Origin: Ornithinibacillus gellani
GTDB taxonomy: Bacteria > Bacillota > Bacilli > Bacillales > Amphibacillaceae
Direction of reading: 5' to 3'
Length of the DNA: 64,000 nt
Assembly (NCBI RefSeq): GCF_003730295.1
Contig: NZ_QTSZ01000029.1
Location: forward strand, 248,001-312,000
The notes under the pieces are model-generated. The model did no database searches. It was not told where the DNA came from and was given only the letters and a program-made list of their open reading frames with translations. The position numbers and the translations under genes were made by a program. Of this stretch, positions 33,974-43,350 are shown piece after piece (position 1 is the stretch's first letter; each line of letters opens with the position of its first letter).

Positions 33974-34060
33974 GATAAAGTGAAACTTCAATCAGTGGTT
34001 TTTTTGCCCTTCCCCCACTGATTGTTAGTTGAACCAATCAGGCCTTTACTGGCTGTTGCC
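33974..34060 (+). repeat. Dispersed structured repeat, copy 4 (5' half)
   Basis: Tandem with copy 3. It contains the left end and hairpin I, and breaks off after TTACTGGCTGTTG, 17 bp before the glycerate kinase stop codon. Confidence 0.85.
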
Positions 34061-34076
34061 CCCCAGTAGTGCATGT

Positions 34077-35207
34077 CTACTTTATTATTATATGAATCTC
34101 CTGCATGATCTGCTTCGTCCGCTCTTTTAATAATTCCTTCGCTTGTTTGATTGCTAATTCAATGGGCATGTTTGCTGGTGCCGTTTCATAGCCAGCAATG
34201 AATAATCGCTCTGGTTCATTCCATCCGCGACCTAATTTTCCAGAAAGTAAAATGGTTGGAACTTGATGTTTTTGCGCGAGTTTGGCTACATGTCCAGGGG
34301 CTTTTCCTAGCTGTGTTTGATCATCACTCTTCCCTTCCCCTGTAATCACTAAATCTGCAGTCTGTATAGCCGTCTCCAGATCAATCGCTTCTGCAACAAG
34401 TGCAGCTCCCGGAACTAATTCTGCGCCGAGCACGAGTAATGCAAACCCAAGACCACCTGCCGCTCCTGCACCTGGAGTTTGTTGTAATGATTTATTTAGT
34501 TGTTTTTCCAATAGATTGGCAACATGAGCCATTGCTGCGTCATAGGCTGGTAATTCAGCTGCCGCTAACCCTTTTTGCGGGCCATAAACAGATGTGGCAC
34601 CATCATTTCCACATAGCGGATTGGTAACGTCACAGGCAGCCACAATAGAAATCTGTTTCAATCGTGGAGCCAATCCAGAGATATCTAATCGCTCAACCTC
34701 TAATAGATGTCTGCCAAAGATGCCAATGGGATTCCCTTGCTTATCCCAAGCCTGCATGCCTAATGCAAGCAACATTCCTAATCCCCCATCATTTGTGGCA
34801 CTTCCACCAAGTGTCAGCTGTAGCTCTGTACAGCCTGTATCCATTGCATGCAGCATGGCTTGTCCCAGCCCATATGAAGTCATTCTGCCGGGGTGACGTT
34901 GATCCACGGGGATATCCGCTAAGCCAATTATTTCTGCACTTTCTATTACCGCCCGATTCCCTTCGCAGATTGCATAAAATGCCTGCTCTTCCTTTCCCGT
35001 TCCGTGTGTGCAATTCACAGATTGCATATGTCCACCCATAGAAGTAATCAGCACATCTATCGTTCCTTCACCACCATCTGCCATCGGTTTTTCAATCACA
35101 TGATAATGTGCATCCGCTTCTTTTATAGCTGCTTTCACAATCGCTGCAGCTGTACGAGCATCGATACTTCCTTTAAATGAATCCGGTGCAACAACTATTT
35201 GCATCAT
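34077..35207 (-). CDS. glxK: Glycerate kinase (GarK/GlxK family)
   Basis: 376 residues from an ATG after GAAGGATGTA; the in-frame upstream ATG at 35237 is less well supported. The N-terminus VVAPDSFKGSIDA and the central LTLGGSATNDGGLGML, followed later by DLVITGEGKSDDQT, are diagnostic for the glycerate kinase type 1 family (PF02595). It phosphorylates D-glycerate, feeding glyoxylate- or serine-derived carbon into glycolysis. No other glycerate or glyoxylate genes lie nearby. Confidence 0.92.
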   Translation of the reverse strand: MMQIVVAPDSFKGSIDARTAAAIVKAAIKEADAHYHVIEKPMADGGEGTIDVLITSMGGHMQSVNCTHGTGKEEQAFYAICEGNRAVIESAEIIGLADIPVDQRHPGRMTSYGLGQAMLHAMDTGCTELQLTLGGSATNDGGLGMLLALGMQAWDKQGNPIGIFGRHLLEVERLDISGLAPRLKQISIVAACDVTNPLCGNDGATSVYGPQKGLAAAELPAYDAAMAHVANLLEKQLNKSLQQTPGAGAAGGLGFALLVLGAELVPGAALVAEAIDLETAIQTADLVITGEGKSDDQTQLGKAPGHVAKLAQKHQVPTILLSGKLGRGWNEPERLFIAGYETAPANMPIELAIKQAKELLKERTKQIMQEIHIIIK

Positions 35208-35317
35208 TACATCCTTCTCTCTATTTTCTTTTTCCATCAGTATATCGTAAAATCTACAGCATTTTCTGCTAATTATATGATACCATTAAATTATCAACTG
35301 AAAGGAGCGTGATAGGC

Positions 35318-35638
35318 ATGGAAAAGTGGACTGCAGCGGAACTGAATGACAAATTAAAACAGACAGAGCGTCCTATCATTTTAGATGTGCGGGCGGAAGA
35401 TAAATTTGCTGCCGGGCATATCCCCTCCAGTATGCATATTCCAAAGCAGAAAATTTTACCTGGCGATGAACAGGATTTAAATGGTCTGACTGTTTTGCCT
35501 ATGGATCAGCCGATTGTTGTGACTTGTACAACTGGAAATTCTGCCCAACGTTGTGCAACGGTTTTACAGGAAAAAGGTTACCAGGTGTCTGTATTGGACG
35601 GCGGCATTACTGCCTGGAATGCATATAAACAGAAATAA
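35318..35638 (+). CDS. Rhodanese-domain protein (106 aa)
   Basis: AAAGGAGC ten bases before the ATG at 35318 sets the start. It is a single rhodanese domain: LDVRAEDKFAAGHIPSSMHIP, then an active-site loop with Cys in VVTCTTGNSAQR and the end segment VLDGGITAWNAY. It is a candidate sulfurtransferase or persulfide carrier in the cytosol. It is a single-gene unit lying between glxK (divergent) and an MCP (convergent), not adjacent to the sulfide operon at 51.5 kb. Confidence 0.88.
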   Translation: MEKWTAAELNDKLKQTERPIILDVRAEDKFAAGHIPSSMHIPKQKILPGDEQDLNGLTVLPMDQPIVVTCTTGNSAQRCATVLQEKGYQVSVLDGGITAWNAYKQK

Positions 35639-35701
35639 TCTATCTAACCCAAAATCAGGCCCAGACATTCATGGTCAAGCTTGCCAGAATATTAGTCATG
35701 A

Positions 35702-35744
35702 AAACACCCCAGTAGATTGGTTTTACTTCTCTACTGGGGTGTTC
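35702..35744 (+). terminator. Bidirectional terminator between rhodanese and MCP genes
   Basis: AACACCCCAGTAGA and TCTACTGGGGTGTT form a 14-bp perfect stem in a convergent intergenic region. Confidence 0.8.
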
Positions 35745-35759
35745 ATTTGCTTAAAAAGT

Positions 35760-37472
35760 CTATAGTTTAAATCGACCAACCAATCCGTTCAATTCTTCTG
35801 CTAATTTGGCAAGCTGGTCAGAGCTTCCGGCAACCTCTTCCATAGCACTGCTTGATTGCTCTGCAGATGCGGAAGTTTGCTCCACACCAGCTGCGGATTC
35901 TTCTGCAATTGATGCCACTTCTTCAATCGATGCATTCATACTTTGACTTTTGCCAGCCATATCTGATAATTGTTCAGAAATAGCTGTCATATGATTGACC
36001 ATTCCCATGATGGATTCACCAATGGAATGGAAGGTTTGATTGGTCGTTTGAATTTGTGTTGTTCCTTCTTGTACTTCTTGATAGCCGTTGTTTAAGGATT
36101 CTACGACCATTCCGGATTCCTGTTGAATATTGCTTACAATTTCGGTTATATCCGTTACAGAATGAGATACCTGTTCTGCAAGCTTACGGACTTCATCCGC
36201 AACAACTGCAAAACCTTTCCCATGCTCACCGGCTCGAGCCGCTTCAATCGCAGCATTCAAAGCGAGTAAATTCGTTTGATCGGCAATATCATGAATGACA
36301 GAAACAAGATTAGATATTTTTCTAGTATGTCCATCCAAATTTTGCACCTTTTTCATGGCAGCTTGAACGATATCATCAATTTGCTTCATTTGATCCGTGG
36401 ATGCTTGCATGCGAATACTACCTTCATTTGCCAGCTCCAGCACTTCATAGGATTCATTTAATACCTGTTCCCCGTTTTTATTCGCTTCATCTGCCTTTAC
36501 CGTAAATGTGCCCATATTTAGAGCTAAATCTCCAGTATGGTTCGCTTGTGATTCTGTTCCTTGGGCCAGTTCTTCCATTGTCAGTGCTACTTGCTCCGTT
36601 CCAGATTTCACCTCACTTGCTGCTTGTGTGAGTTCTTCACTTTGACTGGAGACTGTTTCTGAAACGGTATGAATTTGATAAAGCAAATCCCGTGTATTTC
36701 TAGTCATCGTATTCGTTGCTTCAATCAATTGCCCCGTTTCATCCTGCAATTTACTTTCCAATGGTTCTTGGCTTAAATCCCCTGCTGCTACCAGCTTCAT
36801 CCGCTCCACAACGCGTATAATTGGTCGTGTCAAAGCAATGGCGGTGAAATAAGCTACAAATAATCCGAGAACAATCGCAGCTGCCGAAACAATCACACCA
36901 ATAATGGAAATAGCACGACCATCTACCAATACCTGCTTGCCCGTTGCTTTCATGGACTGTTCTTTTGAAGTAGCCAGATTCTCAAAGCTTTCCATTAACG
37001 CGCGCACTTCCACATCAGCTTTACCCAAATTTACCTTTGCTCGATTCACACGTTCTTTTTCCAGCTCTTCAAAAACATTTACTTGTATGTTTTCCTTCCA
37101 AGCCTCCATTTGATCAATAAGCTCCTGAAATTCTTTTGCATTAGCTGTTTTTGCGGATGTATCAATATAATCATATGCTTTATCTGCATAGCTTTGAAAA
37201 TTTTCTTTATACAGCTTATCGCCATAAAGCACATAGCCTCTTGCTTCTGCAATTAGGTTTGCCAAGATGCTATTCATTTGTTCATCATTAATTAATAATT
37301 GCAAATCCTGGCCAACCATTTTATCTACATCGTTATTCATTTTATGTATGACTAAATAGTTATAAACGGCAAGAACGCCAATCAGAATTAAAACAATGGC
37401 AAAGCCTGCAATCATCTTGGAACGAATTGTTTTTAATAGAATGGATCGTTTCATTTTCTGTTTCATTTCCAT
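35760..37472 (-). CDS. Methyl-accepting chemotaxis protein, helical-bundle sensor type
   Basis: 570 residues; AGGAATAGGGAG precedes the ATG. Helix 1 is [17 protein letters not shown]. An all-helical extracellular domain of about 150 residues follows ([19 protein letters not shown]), like 4HB_MCP/CHASE3 sensors. Helix 2 is [20 protein letters not shown], then HAMP and the signalling rod with [19 protein letters not shown]. It is the last gene of the cheX-cheA-cheW-mcp cluster and probably the dedicated receptor of that array. The MCP at 48.3 kb is a paralogue with the same sensor layout. Confidence 0.9.
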   Translation of the reverse strand: MEMKQKMKRSILLKTIRSKMIAGFAIVLILIGVLAVYNYLVIHKMNNDVDKMVGQDLQLLINDEQMNSILANLIAEARGYVLYGDKLYKENFQSYADKAYDYIDTSAKTANAKEFQELIDQMEAWKENIQVNVFEELEKERVNRAKVNLGKADVEVRALMESFENLATSKEQSMKATGKQVLVDGRAISIIGVIVSAAAIVLGLFVAYFTAIALTRPIIRVVERMKLVAAGDLSQEPLESKLQDETGQLIEATNTMTRNTRDLLYQIHTVSETVSSQSEELTQAASEVKSGTEQVALTMEELAQGTESQANHTGDLALNMGTFTVKADEANKNGEQVLNESYEVLELANEGSIRMQASTDQMKQIDDIVQAAMKKVQNLDGHTRKISNLVSVIHDIADQTNLLALNAAIEAARAGEHGKGFAVVADEVRKLAEQVSHSVTDITEIVSNIQQESGMVVESLNNGYQEVQEGTTQIQTTNQTFHSIGESIMGMVNHMTAISEQLSDMAGKSQSMNASIEEVASIAEESAAGVEQTSASAEQSSSAMEEVAGSSDQLAKLAEELNGLVGRFKL

Positions 37473-37587
37473 CTCCCTATTCCTTTCTTTATCAATTCAT
37501 ATATGTAGATGTTCTTGCTGCCGTCTTCCGCTCGTTGTCCCCCTGATTCCCGCATCTCCAACAGCAATGTTGCTCCCTCTCCCATTG

Positions 37588-38268
37588 TTATGCCTTTTGA
37601 TCCGTATGCTCGTCCGCTTGATTAGAGGCAGATGTTTCCCGATCTTCTGCTTGATTTATGTCAACTTCCTCTAAGTTGTCAACATCATGCACTGCAAGCT
37701 GTTCCTCCATTGGTGACTCTTTTTCATCTTGTTCCATAGATGATTCATCAACATTTTCCTCAACGACATCATTCGCTTCATCGGCCTCTGCCATTGATTC
37801 TCCGTTTGCTAGCTGAACCGCCTCTTCGGCATCATTTATTTCATCCCAGTCTAGTACGCGCTCTAAATCGAGAATGATGAGAAGTCGTTCCTCCAGCTTA
37901 GCAATTCCATGTAGAAATTTTTCGTGAATACCACCAATAAAACCTGGTGCCGGTTCTAAACTATTCGTGTCAATATCAATTACTTCTGTAGCAGAATCCA
38001 CAATTAAACCAATTTGAACCTCTCTTGCATACACAATCAATATCCGTGTATCATCTGTTGCAACAATTGGTTCATGAAACATACGCTCACGTAAATCAAC
38101 GATAGGAATCGTATCGCCACGTAAGTTAATGATTCCTTTAATAAATTCGGCAGTTCCAGGTACTGGTGTCACTTCCATTAATCGTTCAATGGTCAGTACC
38201 TGGCTTACATTGACCCCATACGATTGATTTTTTAATTTTAACACAATATATTTTGTTATTTGCTCCAT
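37588..38268 (-). CDS. cheW: CheW-like coupling protein with long acidic C-terminal tail
   Basis: 226 residues from the ATG at 38268, which follows ATAGGAGTTGTAAAC. The CheW domain fills residues 1-~150 (YIVLKLKNQSYGVNV, IKGIINLRGDTIPIVDLRER, IGLIVDSATEVIDI). The last ~70 residues are strongly acidic and disordered-looking, made of Glu, Asp, Ser, Gln and Asn with almost no hydrophobics. Ordinary CheW proteins are about 150-170 residues, so the tail is an unusual addition. It lies 58 bp after cheA and about 115 bp before the MCP. Confidence 0.9.
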   Translation of the reverse strand: MEQITKYIVLKLKNQSYGVNVSQVLTIERLMEVTPVPGTAEFIKGIINLRGDTIPIVDLRERMFHEPIVATDDTRILIVYAREVQIGLIVDSATEVIDIDTNSLEPAPGFIGGIHEKFLHGIAKLEERLLIILDLERVLDWDEINDAEEAVQLANGESMAEADEANDVVEENVDESSMEQDEKESPMEEQLAVHDVDNLEEVDINQAEDRETSASNQADEHTDQKA

Positions 38269-38326
38269 GTTTACAACTCCTATATGCTTCATTGCTGGTT
38301 TTCCCAGGCAAATGTAGTCACCTTGG

Positions 38327-40339
38327 TTATGCAATTAATGCATTTGGATCAATAATTAAAGACACAGCTCCATCGCCAAGAATCGTAGCACCAGAGATGG
38401 CAAATACATCTCGTAAATAATTGCCGAGGGATTTCAATACTACTTCCTGCTGTCCGATAAAGGAATCCACAATCAGACCTGTCAGCTTATCCCCTTTTTT
38501 AACGATAACTACGGCATAGTCTTTTCTTTCCATTACTTCCTGTCGGGGAATATCAAATACTTCTTCTAATGAAACAAGTGGAATGACACGCCCTCGAAAA
38601 TCCATTACTTTTTGACCGTGTGCAGATAAGATATCACTTTCTTGCAACAATGCAGTCTCAATAATAGATGTTAATGGCACGGCATAAATTTCATCCGCAA
38701 CCTTTACGAGTAGGGACGATAATATGGATAGGGTCAACGGTAGTTCAATCGAAAACTTGCTTCCCTTTCCTTTGGTTGATTCAATCGTGATTCTGCCACC
38801 AAGTGATTCAATTTTATTCTTCACCACGTCAAGCCCAACCCCACGCCCAGATAAATCGGATACTTGATCTGCAGTACTGAAACCAGAGGATAAGATTAAT
38901 TCATTTACTTCATCATCTGAAAGCAATTCAGCATCTGTTTGTGCTACGATGCCATTTTCGATTGCTTTTGCTAACACTTTCTCTCGATTGATTCCAGCTC
39001 CATCATCTTCAATCTCGATGAAGACGTGATTTCCACTATGATATGCGCGAAGAGAAAGATTGCCGATCTCTGGTTTACCTAATGTTTTTCTCACTGAAGG
39101 GGCTTCAATTCCATGGTCCATAGAGTTACGAATCAAGTGTACAAGCGGATCACCAATTTCATCAACTACGGTCCGGTCCAATTCTGTTGTTGCTCCTTCA
39201 ATGGTCAGTTCAATCTTTTTATCCAAATCCTTTGCAAGTCCGCGGACCATTCTTGGGAAGCGATTAAACACCTGCTCCACAGGTACCATCCGCATCGAGA
39301 GGATTAAGTTTTGCATATCACTTGTAACCCGTGCCATATTTTCAACCGTTTCCAGTATTTTCATATCTCTTGATTGCTGGGCTAAATTTTCCAATCTACT
39401 TCGGTCAATAACAACTTCTTCAAATAAATTCATTAAATGATCAATGCGATCCAGATTAACACGAATCGTCTTAGAAGTATTTCTTGTCGCTGCTGTTGGC
39501 GCATTTTTTTCTTTATGTTCTGCTTCCGATGTATCCGATTTTTCAATTGGTTGTGCATTCGCAGTTGGGTCTGTTTCCTGTGTAAGCCCTGATTGGTCCA
39601 CGTAAATAAAGTCTGTTACTTGAACCTCTTCCACCTCAGATATACGATGAACAGCCTTTTCTACCTCCTGCTTGGATTCATTCGTCAATAGTAATAAATC
39701 AAATCCTTGCTCAAATTCCCCTTCTTCTAACGCTTCGACGGAAGGATTGGTTTGAATCATTTCTCCCAATCCCTCCAGCGCTTCAAGCACCATATATGCC
39801 CGGGCTGCTTTCAAAATACAATCGGAAGTTAAAAGTACACGGATCTGATATGCTTGAAAGTCTTGCTCTACCGCTTGATTTATTACGGTTAGCTGGTATT
39901 CATCCAGTTGGAATTGCTCAGATTCAGCCTGATTTTCTGCAGTAGTTGCAGCTATCGCTTCTCCTGAATTAATTCGCTCCAGTCGAGAAACAAGTTCACG
40001 CACATCTTTTTTACCATCTTTGCCCTCGGCAACATCTGCCACCATCTCTTCCAACGCTTCAATTGCAGAAAATGTAACATCAATCACTTCTGTAGTAACC
40101 GTTAACGCTTCATGGCGAATTTGATCCAAGACATTTTCCATATGATGTGTAAGTGCTGCTATATCTTCAAATCCCATCGTTGCAGCCATTCCTTTTAAGG
40201 TATGTGCCGAACGAAAAATTTCATTTACAATGGTTAGGTCCTCGGGATGCTTTTCTAACTCTAGAATATGATCATTAACTGACTGTAGATGCTCCCTGCT
40301 TTCATCTAGGAATACATCAATATATTGATCCAATTCCAC
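38327..40339 (-). CDS. cheA: Chemotaxis histidine kinase CheA
   Basis: 670 residues. P1 Hpt domain has the phospho-accepting His46 in RSAHTLKGMAATMGF. A P2-like region spans about 140-250. P3 dimerisation follows, then the P4 kinase with N box HLIRNSMDHGIE, DDGAGI and GRGVGLDVV. P5 is CheW-like at the C-terminus. It autophosphorylates and passes phosphate to CheY/CheB, neither of which is encoded here. It starts 15 bp after cheX ends. Confidence 0.95.
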   Translation of the reverse strand: MELDQYIDVFLDESREHLQSVNDHILELEKHPEDLTIVNEIFRSAHTLKGMAATMGFEDIAALTHHMENVLDQIRHEALTVTTEVIDVTFSAIEALEEMVADVAEGKDGKKDVRELVSRLERINSGEAIAATTAENQAESEQFQLDEYQLTVINQAVEQDFQAYQIRVLLTSDCILKAARAYMVLEALEGLGEMIQTNPSVEALEEGEFEQGFDLLLLTNESKQEVEKAVHRISEVEEVQVTDFIYVDQSGLTQETDPTANAQPIEKSDTSEAEHKEKNAPTAATRNTSKTIRVNLDRIDHLMNLFEEVVIDRSRLENLAQQSRDMKILETVENMARVTSDMQNLILSMRMVPVEQVFNRFPRMVRGLAKDLDKKIELTIEGATTELDRTVVDEIGDPLVHLIRNSMDHGIEAPSVRKTLGKPEIGNLSLRAYHSGNHVFIEIEDDGAGINREKVLAKAIENGIVAQTDAELLSDDEVNELILSSGFSTADQVSDLSGRGVGLDVVKNKIESLGGRITIESTKGKGSKFSIELPLTLSILSSLLVKVADEIYAVPLTSIIETALLQESDILSAHGQKVMDFRGRVIPLVSLEEVFDIPRQEVMERKDYAVVIVKKGDKLTGLIVDSFIGQQEVVLKSLGNYLRDVFAISGATILGDGAVSLIIDPNALIA

Positions 40340-40354
40340 TACTATTTCCTCCCC

Positions 40355-40816
40355 TTAATCGAGTAACAGATAGATATCTAGGTTGCCTGTTTGCTCGAAT
40401 GCCGTTTTCATTTGAATCGCCCGATCATATCCAGATAAACGTGTCGTTCCTTCCATGATGGTTGGTGACGTAATGTCTGTATTCAGACCATTTTGGACGA
40501 TATTGGTCGATAAACTGCCTGCCAGCATATTGCCTAGCTCACCACTAAAGGAGGCTAACATTTCCCCGGCAATATCCATCCCAAACATAGATTTGCCAAT
40601 GGCAGCAAATACACCTGGTTTACCTCCCAAAATCAACTGTCCTTTTACATCTCCTGCAATTCCAATTAATACACCATACTCCAAGTGAAGCGATTCACCT
40701 AATAATGCCGGCTTTGACATCTGATATGGAATAGGAACAATGTTTTGCAGGGCAGCCTTGGTTCCATTTAATAAGTCTAAAATAATTTTATTCCTTGTAT
40801 TTGCTGTTGCAGTCAT
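40355..40816 (-). CDS. cheX: CheX-like chemotaxis phosphatase
   Basis: 153 residues with the CheC/CheX/FliY fold. It has an N-terminal helix with KIILDLLNGTKAALQNIV, a central GQLILGGKPGVFAAIGKSMFG, and an active-site helix FSGELGNMLAGSLSTNI, where the E-x2-N pair matches CheX-type CheY-P phosphatases. It is the first gene of the cluster. Here it likely takes over signal termination for the local CheA. A CheC-like alternative cannot be excluded. Confidence 0.82.
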   Translation of the reverse strand: MTATANTRNKIILDLLNGTKAALQNIVPIPYQMSKPALLGESLHLEYGVLIGIAGDVKGQLILGGKPGVFAAIGKSMFGMDIAGEMLASFSGELGNMLAGSLSTNIVQNGLNTDITSPTIMEGTTRLSGYDRAIQMKTAFEQTGNLDIYLLLD

Positions 40817-41144
40817 CGCGAACTCCTTTCAACTATTAGCGACAGATTTCCCTTCGCACCATGCTTCCTTATGAACAATTGCCATGGTTATTCTTTATTT
40901 GAACGCAAGCATTTTCACTTTACGTTTAAATGATTACCCAAGGTAAATGGTCATAAAGAACCAGTCGATAATACCTAGTTTCTCCTTATATCGGTTGTAA
41001 GGAGTGGAAGTTGTAGCGTTTCTATGAAAATTAATACTTTCCCAAGTCCCTCTGCTAAATTCTATTTTTAATACTAGTCCACTAGGTAGGTATATTGTGA
41101 GATTTTGCTGGAAATAATGGATTAATAGAAACGGAGGAATGAGG
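40817..41144 (+). other. Intergenic region, divergent
   Basis: About 325 bp between cheX (-) and the amidase (+). It presumably holds both promoters. I looked for sigma-D (TAAA-N15-GCCGATAT) and sigma-A hexamers and found nothing clear enough to mark. Confidence 0.5.
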
Positions 41145-42197
41145 ATGAATTTCAAATCATTATATCTTGCAGGACTAGGGATTCTATTATTTATCCTATG
41201 GAGTCCACTCGTAACCAACGCGAATGAACAAAATGGCACAACCTATACAGTAGGTATCAAATCAGTGGAATTAAAAGATACCCCAGATGCAAATGGCCAG
41301 GTTATCGTGACATTGCATGAAGGAAGTAGCATTACTATCTTTCAGGAGAGCTATGGCTGGGGGCGAACTTTTTTCCAAGGGGAAGAAGCATGGGTGCCTA
41401 TCTACCAATTGATCCGACCACAAAAAGATGACCAAGCGAAAGAACAAAACAATCAATCGGAAGAAGAATCCGAGCAGAACATAGAGTCAGAAGATATACA
41501 AGACGAAGAGAACGTAAAAAATCAATTACCTGAATTTCCCGAAGCAATCACAAGTGACTTGAAAATAGAACAGGAAAACATATGGAAAAGGGAAGATGGC
41601 AGTGCCAGAAGACTGCTATCCTCAATGGAAATCAGCCGAGAACCTGTTGATGGTAAGGCATTACAAGACTATCACATTTTATTAGATCCTGGACATGGCG
41701 GAAAAGATAGTGGTGCGATGGAGGCGGGAGTCTATGAAAAAGACATCACGCTTCACACTGCAAAAGAAACAGCCGCTGCACTTCAGGAACAAGGCGCAAC
41801 GGTTACAATGACACGTGACACAGATCAATTTATATCACTGGAAAAACGTGTTCAACAAAGTAATCAAAAAGAAATTGATGCGTTCATCAGTCTGCATATT
41901 AACGCATTTGAAGATCCAGCAGCACAAGGTCTCCATACCTTTTATCACGGAAGCGCTGGAAACAAAGCACTTGCTGAAGCCATCCAAACACGATTGGTTC
42001 AGGAGACCAACCTTTCTAATCGCGGCGTTGCAACAGCGGCCTATTACGTATTAAGAAATAACACAAAACCAGCTGTATTAGTTGAGCTTGGATTCCTAAC
42101 CAACCAAGCAGATCGAGAGCTCATTCAATCAAAAACCTTCCAACAACAAGCAGCAAAAGCTATCACCACTGGTCTAGTAAACTATTTTCACGACTAA
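41145..42197 (+). CDS. Secreted N-acetylmuramoyl-L-alanine amidase with SH3-like domain
   Basis: 350 residues from the second of two in-frame ATGs (41145, seven bases after GGAGG). A Sec signal peptide ends near TNA-NEQ. An SH3b-like wall-binding domain (about residues 30-90) is followed by an acidic Glu/Gln linker (about 90-150). The Amidase_3 domain has zinc ligands in DPGHGGKDSGA (His), the catalytic E of ELGF and SLHIN (His). It cleaves the lactyl-peptide amide bond of peptidoglycan and may act in cell separation or spore cortex turnover. It is a single-gene unit. Confidence 0.92.
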   Translation: MNFKSLYLAGLGILLFILWSPLVTNANEQNGTTYTVGIKSVELKDTPDANGQVIVTLHEGSSITIFQESYGWGRTFFQGEEAWVPIYQLIRPQKDDQAKEQNNQSEEESEQNIESEDIQDEENVKNQLPEFPEAITSDLKIEQENIWKREDGSARRLLSSMEISREPVDGKALQDYHILLDPGHGGKDSGAMEAGVYEKDITLHTAKETAAALQEQGATVTMTRDTDQFISLEKRVQQSNQKEIDAFISLHINAFEDPAAQGLHTFYHGSAGNKALAEAIQTRLVQETNLSNRGVATAAYYVLRNNTKPAVLVELGFLTNQADRELIQSKTFQQQAAKAITTGLVNYFHD

Positions 42198-42250
42198 AAC
42201 AGGTATAGCAAGCTAATTCCCGCCACTATCATTCTCTTGTAAGAGGCGGA

Positions 42251-42334
42251 AAGGGTATGTTTGGGTGGAAGGTATGCGGGTTCGAGGTCATGTCATGTGA
42301 CTTCTACCCAAAGCCATGCGACTTTCTAGCCAAA
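42251..42334 (+). repeat. Degenerate 21-bp tandem repeats, cluster A (4 units)
   Basis: Units start at 42251, 42272, 42293 and 42314. Units 3 and 4 align best (TCATGTGACTTCTACCCAAAG and CCATGCGACTTTCTAGCCAA...). The period of 21 bp matches cluster B 85 bp downstream. Confidence 0.5.
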
Positions 42335-42419
42335 TCAGATGAATAGGTCTTCGAAATAAAATGTAGTTGGAATCGGAGGGCCGGTTCCTTCCTTATCCTA
42401 AAGGATCTTTCCACCATAG

Positions 42420-42524
42420 CCGCGCGAGTTGGGGTGGTCGGCGCGCGTGTCCGTCCGGTTGGTGCTCGACTTTTGATGATTGGCGCTTGACTTTGGGTAA
42501 GCAGCGCGCTACTTCCACCTGTCA
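42420..42524 (+). repeat. Degenerate 21-bp tandem repeats, cluster B (5 units), GC-rich
   Basis: Five 21-bp units start at 42420, 42441, 42462, 42483 and 42504, most beginning GCGC. The GC content is far above the surroundings. Read on the - strand they encode heptads ending in Ala (LLTQSQA, PIIKSRA, PTGRTRA, PTTPTRA) inside an open frame (42304-42597). I do not treat that frame as a proven gene: there is no good ribosome site and no recognisable fold. Confidence 0.65.
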
Positions 42525-42579
42525 TCAAATAGAGCAATCGACATACGGTTCGCTTCAATTGAAATACAAAAATAATCAA

Positions 42580-42610
42580 CAAAAGGAATCGATCCAATGA
42601 CCGATTCCTT
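42580..42610 (-). terminator. Terminator of the TPR gene
   Basis: On the - strand, GGAATCG and CGATTCC pair and are followed by TTTTGTTG. Confidence 0.6.
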
Positions 42611-42622
42611 CCATATCACTTC

Positions 42623-43267
42623 CTATAATAGAGCGATTCGTTCATCCAATTCAGAGATGGCGCGTGTGTCTTGCACGCTACGAAATACTGCTCTTGCATC
42701 TTGATAATGTTGCAGGGCTTCTTTATTGCGATTTGTTTGGCGGCATGCATCACCAAGTCCGCGGTAAGCACATCCGATTGCCACGTGATCCAATGAGTTT
42801 TTGGCATAATGTAGTGCTTCCATCATCATTTCATAAGCTTTTCCCCACTGTTGCTGCTGCATATACAGCATGCCTTGTTCGTAGTAGTTAGCGGAATAAC
42901 CAAGCGGCCATTGTGGTAAATGTGCATGTAATATCACAAGCTCTTCCTCAAAATAATGACTTGCTTGTTCTATTTGTCCGGCCATTCGCTTCACCATACC
43001 TAGTTGATGATAGGCAATGGCCTCTGCTTCACGATCCTGCTCATCAACCGCTAATTTTAGCAAGGTTAGATAAAGGTCACTCGCTGCTTCGTATTGACCA
43101 AGCTCACTTTTTACAAACCCCAAGCCATGTACTGCCTGTTTAAATGCGATAGAGGTCGTATCGTCTATTTGATCGATACATTTCAAATAAAGCATTTCTG
43201 CCTGGCGAAAATAACCTTGATCAAAGTATTCAAATGCCTTACGAAGCTGGTCCGAAAGATTCTTCAT
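42623..43267 (-). CDS. Tetratricopeptide-repeat protein
   Basis: About 214 residues from the ATG at 43267, with AAAGGAGC ten bases upstream. It consists of five to six TPR-like helical pairs (YFRQAEMLYLKCIDQI, YEAASDLYLTLLKLA, AEAIAYHQLGMVKRMAGQIEQA, NKEALQHYQDARAVF). It has no catalytic motif, signal or membrane segment. It is a probable protein-protein interaction adaptor. It follows mvaS by 83 bp on the same strand and may be co-transcribed with it, though a functional link is not evident. Confidence 0.8.
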   Translation of the reverse strand: MKNLSDQLRKAFEYFDQGYFRQAEMLYLKCIDQIDDTTSIAFKQAVHGLGFVKSELGQYEAASDLYLTLLKLAVDEQDREAEAIAYHQLGMVKRMAGQIEQASHYFEEELVILHAHLPQWPLGYSANYYEQGMLYMQQQQWGKAYEMMMEALHYAKNSLDHVAIGCAYRGLGDACRQTNRNKEALQHYQDARAVFRSVQDTRAISELDERIALL

Positions 43268-43350
43268 AGCATTACAAGCTCCTTTGTAAATCATCAAACA
43301 TTATTCAGGGAATGATAAGCAATTACAGCAAATCAACGTATCATTACATT

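Noticed and set aside
42251-42524. Regularly spaced repeats as a possible CRISPR array
   Set aside because: The units abut with no unique spacers, diverge strongly from each other and have a 21-bp period. No cas gene is present.
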